Positions 1 to 6,970 of a stretch of 24,331 bases of DNA are shown piece by piece. Below the pieces are notes generated by a model. The model did no database searches. It saw only the letters and a list, made by a program, of their open reading frames with translations, and had not been told where the DNA came from. Source of the DNA: CAZDUS01 sp964535015 (GTDB lineage: Bacteria > Verrucomicrobiota > Kiritimatiellia > CAIKKV01 > CAITUY01); contig CAZHRU010000039.1 in NCBI GenBank assembly GCA_964535015.1, positions 1 to 24,331 of the forward strand, in the 5' to 3' direction. Both the position numbers and the translations under genes were made by a program. Each line of letters starts with the position of its first letter. Within the stretch, counting starts at the first letter, position 1.

Positions 1-37
1 AGCCCCTCTCCACAACCTGTAGGGGTTACCCACTTAA

Positions 38-574
38 AACCCTGAAGCCCCAATTGTATTACCTGCCCAGGTTGCAGAGGAAAAAGAGAAACAACTGCTC
101 TTGGGGTGCCTGCAAACGCCGGTGCGGGAAAGCGAATGGTTGGCCGCCAAAACTGTGTACGGAATCTTGTTGATGCTCGTTGCCGTTCTGACACTTCAGT
201 TGCTGGGAGAACAACCCTCTTACGCCCAGGGAATGCGTTGTCTCGCGATGCTTTGCGTTGGTGGTTTCTGTTTCGGAGCCCTCGGAATATGTCTGGGCCT
301 CTTATGCCGCAACCAGGCGAGCGCACGAACACTGGGAGTCCTCTGCTACCTTCCGTTATTGCTGCCAGCCGCCCTGTCCGACAATTCGCAGGCATTGAAA
401 ACCATCGCACCATGGTTTCCTTCCCACCAGTTTTATGAGCCGATCCGGGCAATCCTCCTGGAGGGCAGAACTTTTGGAGCATTCATGCACTCATGGACCA
501 TCCTTCTGGCCATCGGCCTACTGGCGTCTCTCGCATCCCATCGGTTGATAAAGAAACGGTGGCTGATGTCATGA
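38..574 (+). pseudogene. ABC-2 type transporter permease, C-terminal remnant
   Basis: This is the C-terminal half of an ABC-2 family membrane permease, the kind that pairs with an ATPase to export drugs, lipids or polysaccharides. The open frame begins after an in-frame TAA at 35-37 and ends at TGA 572-574. Coding similarity already starts near base 53, where the residues read PIVLPAQVAEEKEK, followed by a TPVRESEW stretch. That matches the family's usual cytoplasmic loop (EEKEKGTLE..LL.TPV...E). Four hydrophobic segments follow, near bases 150-210, 235-310, 335-380 and 490-540. A TTG at 101 could serve as a start but would cut off the conserved loop. The N-terminal half is therefore missing or out of frame, so I call this a broken gene, or one with a sequencing error. 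Its stop overlaps the next start (ATGA). No ATPase partner is visible. Confidence 0.6.
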
Positions 575-1566
575 AACACAATATCCATTTCCTCGCCTTC
601 TCAACCGTTTCGTTCCTTGCCGTGGTTTCACTTCTTCCCGCGGAGATCACCGGCAATCCGGTTGCATCCTGCTCGTCGCCTGTTTGCGACTTCGGAACCC
701 GAAGCAACCGCAACAGCACCAATCATGTCTTTGTCATCGAAAATAAAGGGCAGTCCCCTTTGATAATTTCGCACATTCGTAGCGGGTGCGGATGCACCCA
801 GGCAACCCTCAGCACCAACACGATCTTGCCGGGACAGTCGGCGACACTCAAGGCGACCCTCAACCTGCATGGATATGTGGGACCCAAGCGGGCCACCATC
901 TATTTACACACCAATGACCCTGTTACCCCCATCCTCCAATGTCTCTTCACGGGAATTGCCGCCAACGACGTGGACATTACCCCGCGTGGCATAGTCATCA
1001 CCGCCGTTGCCGCCCAATTCCCCTCCCCCCCTGTCTCCGTCTCCCTGGTAAATAAGACGTCCTCACCCTTGAATATCACTGGCGTGTCATGGGTCGGAAC
1101 CTCCAGCGCCTCGACTATAACCACCAACTCACCCGGCCAGTCCTATACCGTCACCGTCGGTCCATTTCCGAAACCGAATGTTTCAACACGCCAGGATACC
1201 CTGATCCTATCAACTGATCACCCACTCTATCCGCGTGTAGAGATCCCGGTATCCATCACCCTCACCGCCGATATTGCGGCATTCCCGCCCCAGTTGTCTT
1301 TCCCCTGGACCAACTTGACGACCACCCTGGACCCCCGCTATGTGGTCATCCGCGCCATGGACAAACAGCCATTCAACATCAGGTCAATCGAACCCTCCAA
1401 CACTAATATCGCATGCCGTGTGCAGAATAAGAGGCTCGATTGGGTAAGGATTAGAATAGGCCCCTTTCCCGCCGGCACTCAACTTTCAGGAACCATCATT
1501 ACGATTCGCACCGATCGGACGAACAGCGAACCGATTCAAATCCCCATCACTACAGAAGTAGAATGA
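571..1566 (+). CDS. Secreted DUF1573 domain protein
   Basis: A 331-residue exported protein of unknown function. I chose ATG 571 because it overlaps the upstream TGA as ATGA and is followed at once by a signal peptide (MKHN, then a hydrophobic run FLAFSTVSFLAVVSLLP, then AEITG). The longer frame from 493 would bury the signal peptide. Residues about 35-130 form a DUF1573 domain: CDFG, then FVIENKGQSPLIIS, then a GCGCT motif, then a PGQSATLKATL strand. Two further Ig-like beta-sandwich stretches follow, around residues 135-230 and 235-330, each with NxT/S-rich strands. DUF1573 proteins are commonly periplasmic or surface proteins in Bacteroidota and PVC bacteria, with no defined activity. There is no lipobox. 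The ATGA overlap implies translational coupling to the permease remnant. Confidence 0.75.
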   Translation: MKHNIHFLAFSTVSFLAVVSLLPAEITGNPVASCSSPVCDFGTRSNRNSTNHVFVIENKGQSPLIISHIRSGCGCTQATLSTNTILPGQSATLKATLNLHGYVGPKRATIYLHTNDPVTPILQCLFTGIAANDVDITPRGIVITAVAAQFPSPPVSVSLVNKTSSPLNITGVSWVGTSSASTITTNSPGQSYTVTVGPFPKPNVSTRQDTLILSTDHPLYPRVEIPVSITLTADIAAFPPQLSFPWTNLTTTLDPRYVVIRAMDKQPFNIRSIEPSNTNIACRVQNKRLDWVRIRIGPFPAGTQLSGTIITIRTDRTNSEPIQIPITTEVE

Positions 1567-1613
1567 AATGACCCTGGGAAAACAAAAAACGTCGCCTGCC
1601 GCCGTTTTGCACC

Positions 1614-1642
1614 TTGACCCGGCCGCCTCATCCCTACATAAT
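1614..1642 (+). promoter_or_regulatory. Sigma70-type promoter of guaB
   Basis: TTGACC at 1614-1619 and CATAAT at 1637-1642 are separated by exactly 17 bp, and each differs from consensus at one position. The predicted start is near 1649, giving a leader of about 35 nt. A GAGGTG ribosome site lies at 1671-1676, seven bases before the guaB ATG. The rest of the 117-bp gap shows nothing else. Confidence 0.6.
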
Positions 1643-1683
1643 GCGTTGGCAACACGTTTAACCATGTTCAGAGGTGTTGTCTT

Positions 1684-3177
1684 ATGAGCCTGAATGCTTT
1701 TGTGCAGTCCTTTATGGAGAAGTTTCCGCAGGACGGACTTACGTTTGATGACGTTTCCCTCATCACCCAGTATGCCGATTTCCTGCCCGATCAGGCCGAT
1801 GTCAGCAGTCGGCTGACCCGGCGAATCGGAATTAACATCCCCTTCGTCAGCGCCGCCATGGACACCGTCACGGAAAGCCCGATGGCCATCGCCATGGCGC
1901 TCATGGGCGGCATCGGCATCATCCACAAGAATCTCTCCGCCAAACGGCAGGCCGATCATGTCGCCCGCGTGAAGCACTATCTCAACGGCCTCATCCGCGA
2001 CCCCATCGTCTTTCGCGCCACCGATACCCTGGAATCCATCCTGAAGACCAAACAGCAACGGGGCTTCACCTTCAGCGGATTCCCCGTCCTCGACCAGAAT
2101 GACCAACTCGTTGGCATCCTGACGGCCGCCGACATAAAATTCGCTTCCGATAACAAGGCCACGGTCTCCGAGGTCATGACCTCAACCGTCATCTCGGCCC
2201 CCGCCAATACCTCACTGAAGGAAGCCTATTCCCTCATGAAGCGCCACCGCATCGGCAAACTTCCCCTTGTGGATCAGGCCGGAAAACTCGCCGGACTCTA
2301 CAGTTTCAGCGACGTTCGTACACTCGTGGAAAACGTGGAACCCATGTATAACCGCGACGAGAAGTATCGACTTCGCGTGGGCGCCGCTATCGGCCCCTCC
2401 GATCAGGACCGCATTGCCGTCCTCGCCCGCGAAGGGGTGGATGTCGTGGTTGTCGACACCGCCCACGGCCACAGCAAGGGCGTCATCGACATGGTCAAGT
2501 GGGTCAAGAAGCATCATCCCGACATCGATGTAATCGCCGGCAACATCGCCACCGGCGAAGCCGCCGTCGCCTTGCGCGACGCTGGCGCCGACGCCGTCAA
2601 GGTGGGCATTGGCCCCGGATCCATCTGCACCACCCGCGTGGTGGCCGGGGTGGGCATCCCCCAAATCACCGCCATCTACGAATGCGCCAAGGCCCTCGCC
2701 GGCACCATCCCCATTATCGCCGACGGCGGCATCCGCCACTCGGGCGACGTCCCCAAGGCCATCGTCGCCGGCGCCGATACCGTCATGTGCGGATCCCTCT
2801 TTGCCGGTAGCGACGAAAGTCCCGGCGAGAAAATCATTCACCAGGGACGCCAGTATGTCGCCTACCGGGGAATGGGCAGTCTCTCCGCCATGAAAGAAGG
2901 AGCCGCCAGCCGCGAACGGTACGGGCAAAGTTCCAGCCAGGAGGATGAGTTGGTTCCCCAGGGCATTGAAGGCATCGTCCCCTACGCGGGGTCCGTCCGG
3001 AAAGTCATGATCCAGTACTGCGGCGGCTTGCGGGCATCCATGGGATACTGCGGGTGCCGGACCATCGCCGAACTCCAGCAACGTGGTCGCTTTGTCCGCA
3101 TATCATCGGCCGGCGTTACCGAGGCCCATCCTCACGATGTCAAAATCATGAAGGAAGCCCCCAACTACCGGTCGTAA
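1684..3177 (+). CDS. guaB: Inosine-5'-monophosphate dehydrogenase
   Basis: Catalyses the NAD-dependent oxidation of IMP to XMP, the committed step of guanine nucleotide synthesis in the cytoplasm. The 497-residue length is typical. The N-terminal barrel begins with GLTFDDVSL and carries the VSAAMDTVTES segment. Two CBS domains are inserted at roughly residues 100-215 (FSGFPVLDQNDQLVGILTAAD, then a second HRIGKLPLVDQAGKLAGLYS). The catalytic loop GPGSICTTR places the active-site cysteine at residue 315. Downstream are IADGGIRHSGD, the CGSLFAG loop, and the YRGMGS and E..V.Y.G.V motifs of the mobile flap. It is monocistronic, with its own promoter and ribosome site. It converges on galU with only 14 nt between stop codons and no visible terminator hairpin. 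Confidence 0.97.
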   Translation: MSLNAFVQSFMEKFPQDGLTFDDVSLITQYADFLPDQADVSSRLTRRIGINIPFVSAAMDTVTESPMAIAMALMGGIGIIHKNLSAKRQADHVARVKHYLNGLIRDPIVFRATDTLESILKTKQQRGFTFSGFPVLDQNDQLVGILTAADIKFASDNKATVSEVMTSTVISAPANTSLKEAYSLMKRHRIGKLPLVDQAGKLAGLYSFSDVRTLVENVEPMYNRDEKYRLRVGAAIGPSDQDRIAVLAREGVDVVVVDTAHGHSKGVIDMVKWVKKHHPDIDVIAGNIATGEAAVALRDAGADAVKVGIGPGSICTTRVVAGVGIPQITAIYECAKALAGTIPIIADGGIRHSGDVPKAIVAGADTVMCGSLFAGSDESPGEKIIHQGRQYVAYRGMGSLSAMKEGAASRERYGQSSSQEDELVPQGIEGIVPYAGSVRKVMIQYCGGLRASMGYCGCRTIAELQQRGRFVRISSAGVTEAHPHDVKIMKEAPNYRS

Positions 3178-3191
3178 GGCCACCCAGCAAA

Positions 3192-4055
3192 CTACACCTT
3201 CAGGGACTTCACGAAAGATCTCAGCGACTTCGCCAGATCCTTCTGTTTCAACCCGAAAATCAGGTTGGTCTTGATGAAGTCAAGTTTGTTGCCGATGTCA
3301 TACCGGACCCCCGCAAAACGCAGGGCATACATGGCACGGGCGCGCACCAGTTGCTTCATCGCATCCGTCAACTGAATCTCGTTATTCTTGCCGCGTCCCG
3401 TCTTCCCTAGAAAAGTAAAAATGTCCGGCGACAGGATATACCGACTGGCAATGACCAGATTGGACGGCGCCTCGCTCGGCGACGGCTTCTCGACAAAATC
3501 CTGCAGCAGATACAGGTCGTCTGTTACTGGCGTTCCCTTGATGACTCCGTACCGGCTCACCTTTTCACGCTCAACCTCTTCCACCGCCACGACGGACTCC
3601 TGATACCGGTCAAACACATCCATCAACTGGCGCATCACGGGCTTCCGCCCACCATCCATCACCGTATCCCCCAGCAGAACCGCAAAAGGCTCATTCCCCA
3701 CATGATCCCTCGCACACAGCACCGCGTCGCCAAGCCCCCGCAACTCCTTCTGCCACACAAAATGGATGTTCGCCAACTCGGAAATCTTCCGCATCCGCGC
3801 CAATTCCTCTGTCTTCCCCTTGGCGGCAAGTTCCGCCTCCAGTTCCCAGTTGCGGTCAAAATGCTCCTCGATCGCCCGCTTTCCTTTCCCAATCACCATC
3901 AGGATGTCCGTAATGCCGGAAGCCACCGCCTCCTCCACCACATACTGAATGGTCGGGGTATCCACAATCGGCAGCATCTCCTTCGGTTGCGATTTCGTTG
4001 CGGGCAGAAACCGCGTACCGAACCCGGCAGCGGGAATGACGGCTTTGCGAATCAT
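3192..4055 (-). CDS. galU: UTP--glucose-1-phosphate uridylyltransferase family protein
   Basis: A cytoplasmic nucleotidyltransferase that joins UTP and a sugar 1-phosphate to give a UDP-sugar, normally UDP-glucose. The length of 287 residues matches bacterial GalU. The N-terminus has the nucleotide-binding signature KAVIPAAGFGTRFLPATKSQPKEMLP, seen here as IPAAGFGTRFLPATKSQPKE. It continues with PTIQYVVEEAV, ELRGLGDAVLCA, the LLGDTVMDG loop, DFVEKPSPSEAPSNL, GRYILSP-like ASRYILSP, and NEIQLTDAM. The start ATG overlaps the stop of the upstream kinase by 4 nt, and a GAGAGG ribosome site lies inside the kinase 3' end. The two products are thus made together. GalU orthologues prefer glucose-1-phosphate. 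The pairing with a glucuronokinase-like enzyme raises the possibility that this one also uses glucuronate-1-phosphate, which is an inference only. Confidence 0.93.
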   Translation of the reverse strand: MIRKAVIPAAGFGTRFLPATKSQPKEMLPIVDTPTIQYVVEEAVASGITDILMVIGKGKRAIEEHFDRNWELEAELAAKGKTEELARMRKISELANIHFVWQKELRGLGDAVLCARDHVGNEPFAVLLGDTVMDGGRKPVMRQLMDVFDRYQESVVAVEEVEREKVSRYGVIKGTPVTDDLYLLQDFVEKPSPSEAPSNLVIASRYILSPDIFTFLGKTGRGKNNEIQLTDAMKQLVRARAMYALRFAGVRYDIGNKLDFIKTNLIFGLKQKDLAKSLRSFVKSLKV

Positions 4056-5071
4056 GAGGGCACCTCTCCGGATGACTTGATCAGACTGGGCTTGAATACG
4101 CGAATGCCGATGGCACTGAGGGCCGACTCAAGGTTCTTGTACATCGCCTCATCCGTGTAGGTTCCAACAATGGCGCCACCCGATCCCGTGAACTTGGCGC
4201 TCGCCCCGACGGACCGTGCGGTTTCCACCATTTGAATGTTGCTGGGCCCGACATTGTAGATTTTCCGCCGCAGGTCGAAGTTCGCATTCAGTATCGGCCC
4301 TATACGATCCCCTTGGCGCTTCAACAGCAACTCGCGAACCTCAGCGGCATACCCGGCCCACTGTTCCATGGCCGCCAAAACCGCCGGGTCCTTGTTCTCC
4401 CACCGCGCCCTGATATTGCTGTGAAAGACCTCCGTCCCTTCTGCCAGGTCGGCGCGATAGGCAATGTACACGGGCGGCAACAACGCCAGATCCATCTCCT
4501 CATAGAGGCCATACCCCTGCCGATCCATCAACGCCTTGTTGAAGTCCATGTAAACCATCCCCTCATAGGCCTGGGTCACCCGATCCTGCAACCCCGCCGG
4601 TATCCCCAGTTCCCCTGTCTCCACCGCCAGTACCAAACCCGCCAGAACCGGCTTCGGGATGACAACCTGGTAAAACGACATCAACGCCCTCATGCAGGCC
4701 GTGATGATGGCACTGGAACCGGCCAAACCAACCTGGGCGGGAATATTGGTGCTGTACCGAATGGTGAAATTCCGGCTGTCCAACTGGATATGGTTGTCAT
4801 GGCAGTAGTCATAGAACCGCTTGACCGCCGCCTTGAGCAGGCGAATTCCCCCATAGTACCCATGCCGCCGCACATCCCGGTGCAGGTCGTGGATGTTCAT
4901 GAACCGCGAATGATCCCTCGCATTCGGGAGGATCTCCAACTCGGGCGTCTGATACAGGATGACTTCCGCATGGAAATTGCTGAAGGTAAACGCAATCGTC
5001 TTTCCGAAATATCCGTCCGACGGGTTGCCAATAAGACCCGCCCGTGGATACGCTCTGCATCGTATGATCAT
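4052..5071 (-). CDS. GHMP kinase resembling plant glucuronokinase
   Basis: A sugar 1-kinase of the GHMP superfamily, about 339 residues. Its N-terminus (RAGLIGNPSDGYFGKTIAFT) and the YYGGIRLL, GLAGSSAI, ELGIPAGLQDRV, VYMDF, NFDLRR and AKFTGSGGA blocks follow the plant glucuronokinase pattern in order, as I remember it. That enzyme phosphorylates D-glucuronate at C1 with ATP. The glycine-rich ATP loop is PAQVGLAGSSA, near residue 120, and the C-terminal GHMP motif is KFTGSGGA. Mevalonate or heptose kinases usually have different N-termini, but a kinase for another hexose or uronic acid cannot be excluded. I prefer ATG 5071 because GGGGG lies six bases before it; ATG 5077 is also possible. The stop overlaps the galU start (ATGA), suggesting a kinase-pyrophosphorylase salvage unit. 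Confidence 0.8.
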   Translation of the reverse strand: MIIRCRAYPRAGLIGNPSDGYFGKTIAFTFSNFHAEVILYQTPELEILPNARDHSRFMNIHDLHRDVRRHGYYGGIRLLKAAVKRFYDYCHDNHIQLDSRNFTIRYSTNIPAQVGLAGSSAIITACMRALMSFYQVVIPKPVLAGLVLAVETGELGIPAGLQDRVTQAYEGMVYMDFNKALMDRQGYGLYEEMDLALLPPVYIAYRADLAEGTEVFHSNIRARWENKDPAVLAAMEQWAGYAAEVRELLLKRQGDRIGPILNANFDLRRKIYNVGPSNIQMVETARSVGASAKFTGSGGAIVGTYTDEAMYKNLESALSAIGIRVFKPSLIKSSGEVPS

Positions 5072-5132
5072 AACCATCCCCCAACGTTATCCCTGTTTAA
5101 CCACCGATTCCCTCCCGGCACTAAACAAACGG

Positions 5133-5161
5133 ATACTAGGCACTTCTCCCCTGAATTGCAA
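5133..5161 (-). promoter_or_regulatory. Possible promoter of the kinase-galU unit
   Basis: On the minus strand TTGCAA (5156-5161) and TAGTAT (5133-5138) are 17 bp apart. Each matches four of six consensus bases. The predicted leader is about 55 nt. This is the best candidate in the divergent 5078-5264 gap, but it is weak. Confidence 0.3.
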
Positions 5162-5224
5162 TCCAACACCCGTGGCGAACCGGGCGCCTGCGGCGAGAGG
5201 GCACGCCCTTGCGGCTGTTTTGTC

Positions 5225-5254
5225 TTGAGCGCCCCCCCAATGCCCTCCTATACT
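5225..5254 (+). promoter_or_regulatory. Promoter of the GT2-UbiA unit, predicted nearly leaderless
   Basis: TTGAGC at 5225-5230 and the strong -10 box TATACT at 5249-5254 are spaced by 18 bp. Transcription should begin about 5261-5262, only three or four bases before the ATG at 5265. No purine-rich ribosome site lies between the -10 box and the ATG, which fits a leaderless message. Confidence 0.5.
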
Positions 5255-5264
5255 CGCCACCAGT

Positions 5265-6017
5265 ATGAATAAAACGCTGGTCATCATTCCAACCTACGAC
5301 GAAAAGGACAATGTCCGTCCCATTGCCCGTAATGTCGTTGATGTGATGCCGGATGCCGACGTTCTGTTCGTGGATGCCAATTCTCCCGATGGTACCGGCG
5401 CCATTCTGGACGCGATGACCACAGAGGATTCCCGCGTCCACGTCATTCATCAGGCATCAAAACAGGGGCTCGGTCGCGCCTACATCGAAGGATTCAAGTG
5501 GGCTCTTGAGCGCCACTATGAGTTTATCTTCGAAATGGATTCCGACTTCTCTCACGATCCCGCGGAACTCCCGAATTTTATCGCGGCCGCCTCCCAGGCA
5601 GACCTCATTCTGGGATCCCGCTATATCCATGGGATCCGCATCACCAACTGGCCCTTGCGCCGTCTCCTGCTAAGCATGGGAGGTGCCCTCTATGTACGCC
5701 TCATCACGGGCATGCCTTTTTCCGACCCAACCGGCGGATTCAAATGTTTCCGCCGCCCGGTCCTCGAGTCCATCAATCTCGACCGGATCCGCTCGAATGG
5801 CTATTCGTTCCAAATCGAAATGACCCATACCGCATGGATGAACGGGTTCGCCATCGCCGAGATTCCGATCACCTTTGTTGATCGGCGCGCGGGATACTCA
5901 AAGATGAGTTCCGGCATCTTCAGGGAAGCCCTGCTGATGGTATGGCGATTGGTTCTGCGAAACGGATTTCGACGCCGTCCCCGTCGCTCACCCCCAAAGG
6001 GCGGCAGAACACCATGA
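5265..6017 (+). CDS. GT2 polyprenyl-phosphate sugar (mannosyl) transferase
   Basis: A family 2 glycosyltransferase of the dolichol-phosphate mannose synthase type, 250 residues. It should move a hexose from a nucleotide sugar to a polyprenyl phosphate at the inner face of the membrane. The GT-A fold starts at once with LVIIPTYDEKDN. Then come VDANSPDGTG (residues 37-45), the metal-binding DSD of FEMDSDFSHDP (D92, D94), LGSRY near 115, and DPTGGFKCFRR with the acceptor-side loop. The usual second Asp of the DDNSPDGT motif is Ala here (A38). No long C-terminal transmembrane extension is present, so it is a short, soluble or peripheral form. The start is fixed by the fold and by promoter position; there is no ribosome site. 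The stop overlaps the next start (ATGA). The donor could be GDP-mannose or another sugar nucleotide. Confidence 0.87.
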   Translation: MNKTLVIIPTYDEKDNVRPIARNVVDVMPDADVLFVDANSPDGTGAILDAMTTEDSRVHVIHQASKQGLGRAYIEGFKWALERHYEFIFEMDSDFSHDPAELPNFIAAASQADLILGSRYIHGIRITNWPLRRLLLSMGGALYVRLITGMPFSDPTGGFKCFRRPVLESINLDRIRSNGYSFQIEMTHTAWMNGFAIAEIPITFVDRRAGYSKMSSGIFREALLMVWRLVLRNGFRRRPRRSPPKGGRTP

Positions 6018-6925
6018 CCCCAACCCATCCAGCCTTGGCCACGGCGTACCACGCCCTCCGCGCCATGCGCCCCAACCATTGGACCAAGAATCTTGTGGTC
6101 CTCGCCGCTTTTGTCTTCGCCCTGGGGGATCGCACACAACCCGCTGCATCCTTGCCGTTCGTGCTGGTCGCCATTGCCTTCGGCTTGTTCTCTCTGGTGT
6201 CCAGCGGCATCTATCTGTTTAACGATATCCGGGACGTCGAAGCGGATCGCCAACACCCGCTCAAGCGCTTCCGCCCTCTCGCCTCAGGCGCCATCTCCAC
6301 CCTCTTCGCAAGCATACTTTCGATCATTTTGCTCTCGGTCGGCCTCCTTGGCGCCTTCGTGATTTCCAAGCCGTTCGGATGCATAATTGCCACCTATGTG
6401 GCAGTACAGATCGCCTACACACTGTGGCTGAAGCACGTTGCACTGGTGGATGTCTTCGTCATTGCCGGCGGATTCGTCCTGCGGGCGGCGGCAGGCGGCG
6501 TGGTCATCAACATCCCGGTTTCCCCCTGGCTCCTCATCTGCGCTTTCCTGCTGGCCTTGTTCCTGGCCCTCTGCAAGCGCCGCCACGAGAAATGCCTGAC
6601 CGAAACCCCCGGCGATTACCGGTCCAGCCTCGATAATTACGACACCAAACTCCTCGACCAGTTGATTGCCGTCGTCAGCGCCGCCACAATCGTTTCTTAC
6701 TCAATCTACACGTTGTGGCCCGACACCACCCGCAAGTTCGGGACCCCACTCCTCTCCCTCACCATCCCCTTTGTCATCTTTGGCATCTTCCGTTACCTCG
6801 ACCTCGTCTATCGCAAAGAGGCCGGAGGCCGTCCTGAAAAGGTCTTGCTGGATGACGTCCCCCTCCTCATCGACCTGCTGGCCTATGCCTTGACGATTCT
6901 GGGCGTCTTCGTGTTCGCTCGCTGA
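6014..6925 (+). CDS. UbiA-family prenyltransferase, polyprenyl-phosphate phosphoribosyltransferase type
   Basis: An integral membrane enzyme of the UbiA superfamily, 303 residues with about eight or nine hydrophobic helices. The N-terminal RPNHWTKNLVVLAA, the Asp-rich motif NDIRDVEADRQHPLKRFRP, and a second polar loop GDYRSSLDNYD resemble decaprenyl-phosphate phosphoribosyltransferase of actinobacteria. That enzyme moves phosphoribose from PRPP to decaprenyl phosphate. The long frame opens at 5942, but ATG 6014 forms an ATGA overlap with the GT2 gene and keeps the conserved N-terminus, so I use it. Together with the GT2 gene it points to lipid-linked pentose and hexose donors for envelope glycans. 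Aromatic-ring prenylation is less likely given the RPxxWxKN and KRFRP signatures. Confidence 0.82.
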   Translation: MTPTHPALATAYHALRAMRPNHWTKNLVVLAAFVFALGDRTQPAASLPFVLVAIAFGLFSLVSSGIYLFNDIRDVEADRQHPLKRFRPLASGAISTLFASILSIILLSVGLLGAFVISKPFGCIIATYVAVQIAYTLWLKHVALVDVFVIAGGFVLRAAAGGVVINIPVSPWLLICAFLLALFLALCKRRHEKCLTETPGDYRSSLDNYDTKLLDQLIAVVSAATIVSYSIYTLWPDTTRKFGTPLLSLTIPFVIFGIFRYLDLVYRKEAGGRPEKVLLDDVPLLIDLLAYALTILGVFVFAR

Positions 6926-6941
6926 CCGCCACGATCCCACT

Positions 6942-6970
6942 GCCATGGCCCCCCCGCGGAGGGTCATGGC
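6942..6970. terminator. Hairpin between converging ubiA-like and PEGA genes
   Basis: GCCATG at 6942-6947 pairs with CATGGC at 6965-6970. The stem can extend by a G-U pair and a CCC/GGG block around a short GC-rich loop. It sits in the 38-bp convergent gap and covers the stop codon of the PEGA gene at 6964-6966. No T-run follows on either strand, so it may end or stabilise both transcripts without being a classic intrinsic terminator. Confidence 0.35.

Noticed and set aside
3..25. CCCCT ... AGGGG inverted repeat at the left edge, as a possible mobile-element end
   Set aside because: A 5-bp arm with a 13-nt loop is weak, and no transposase or target duplication is visible.
1486..2106. Open frame antisense to the DUF1573 gene end and guaB start
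   Set aside because: It crosses the guaB promoter and a certain gene, and its residue composition is typical of a shadow.
2212..3081. Long open frame (289 codons) antisense to guaB
   Set aside because: It is Gly/Asp/Ala/His-rich with no family resemblance. It arises from the C-ending codons of guaB, which is certain on the other strand.
3178..3191. Shared terminator between guaB and galU
   Set aside because: The 14-nt gap and its flanks show no stem-loop or T-run.
4232..5272. 346-codon + strand frame opposite the GHMP kinase
   Set aside because: Arg/Pro/His/Gln-rich shadow of a gene with clear motifs; no ribosome site.
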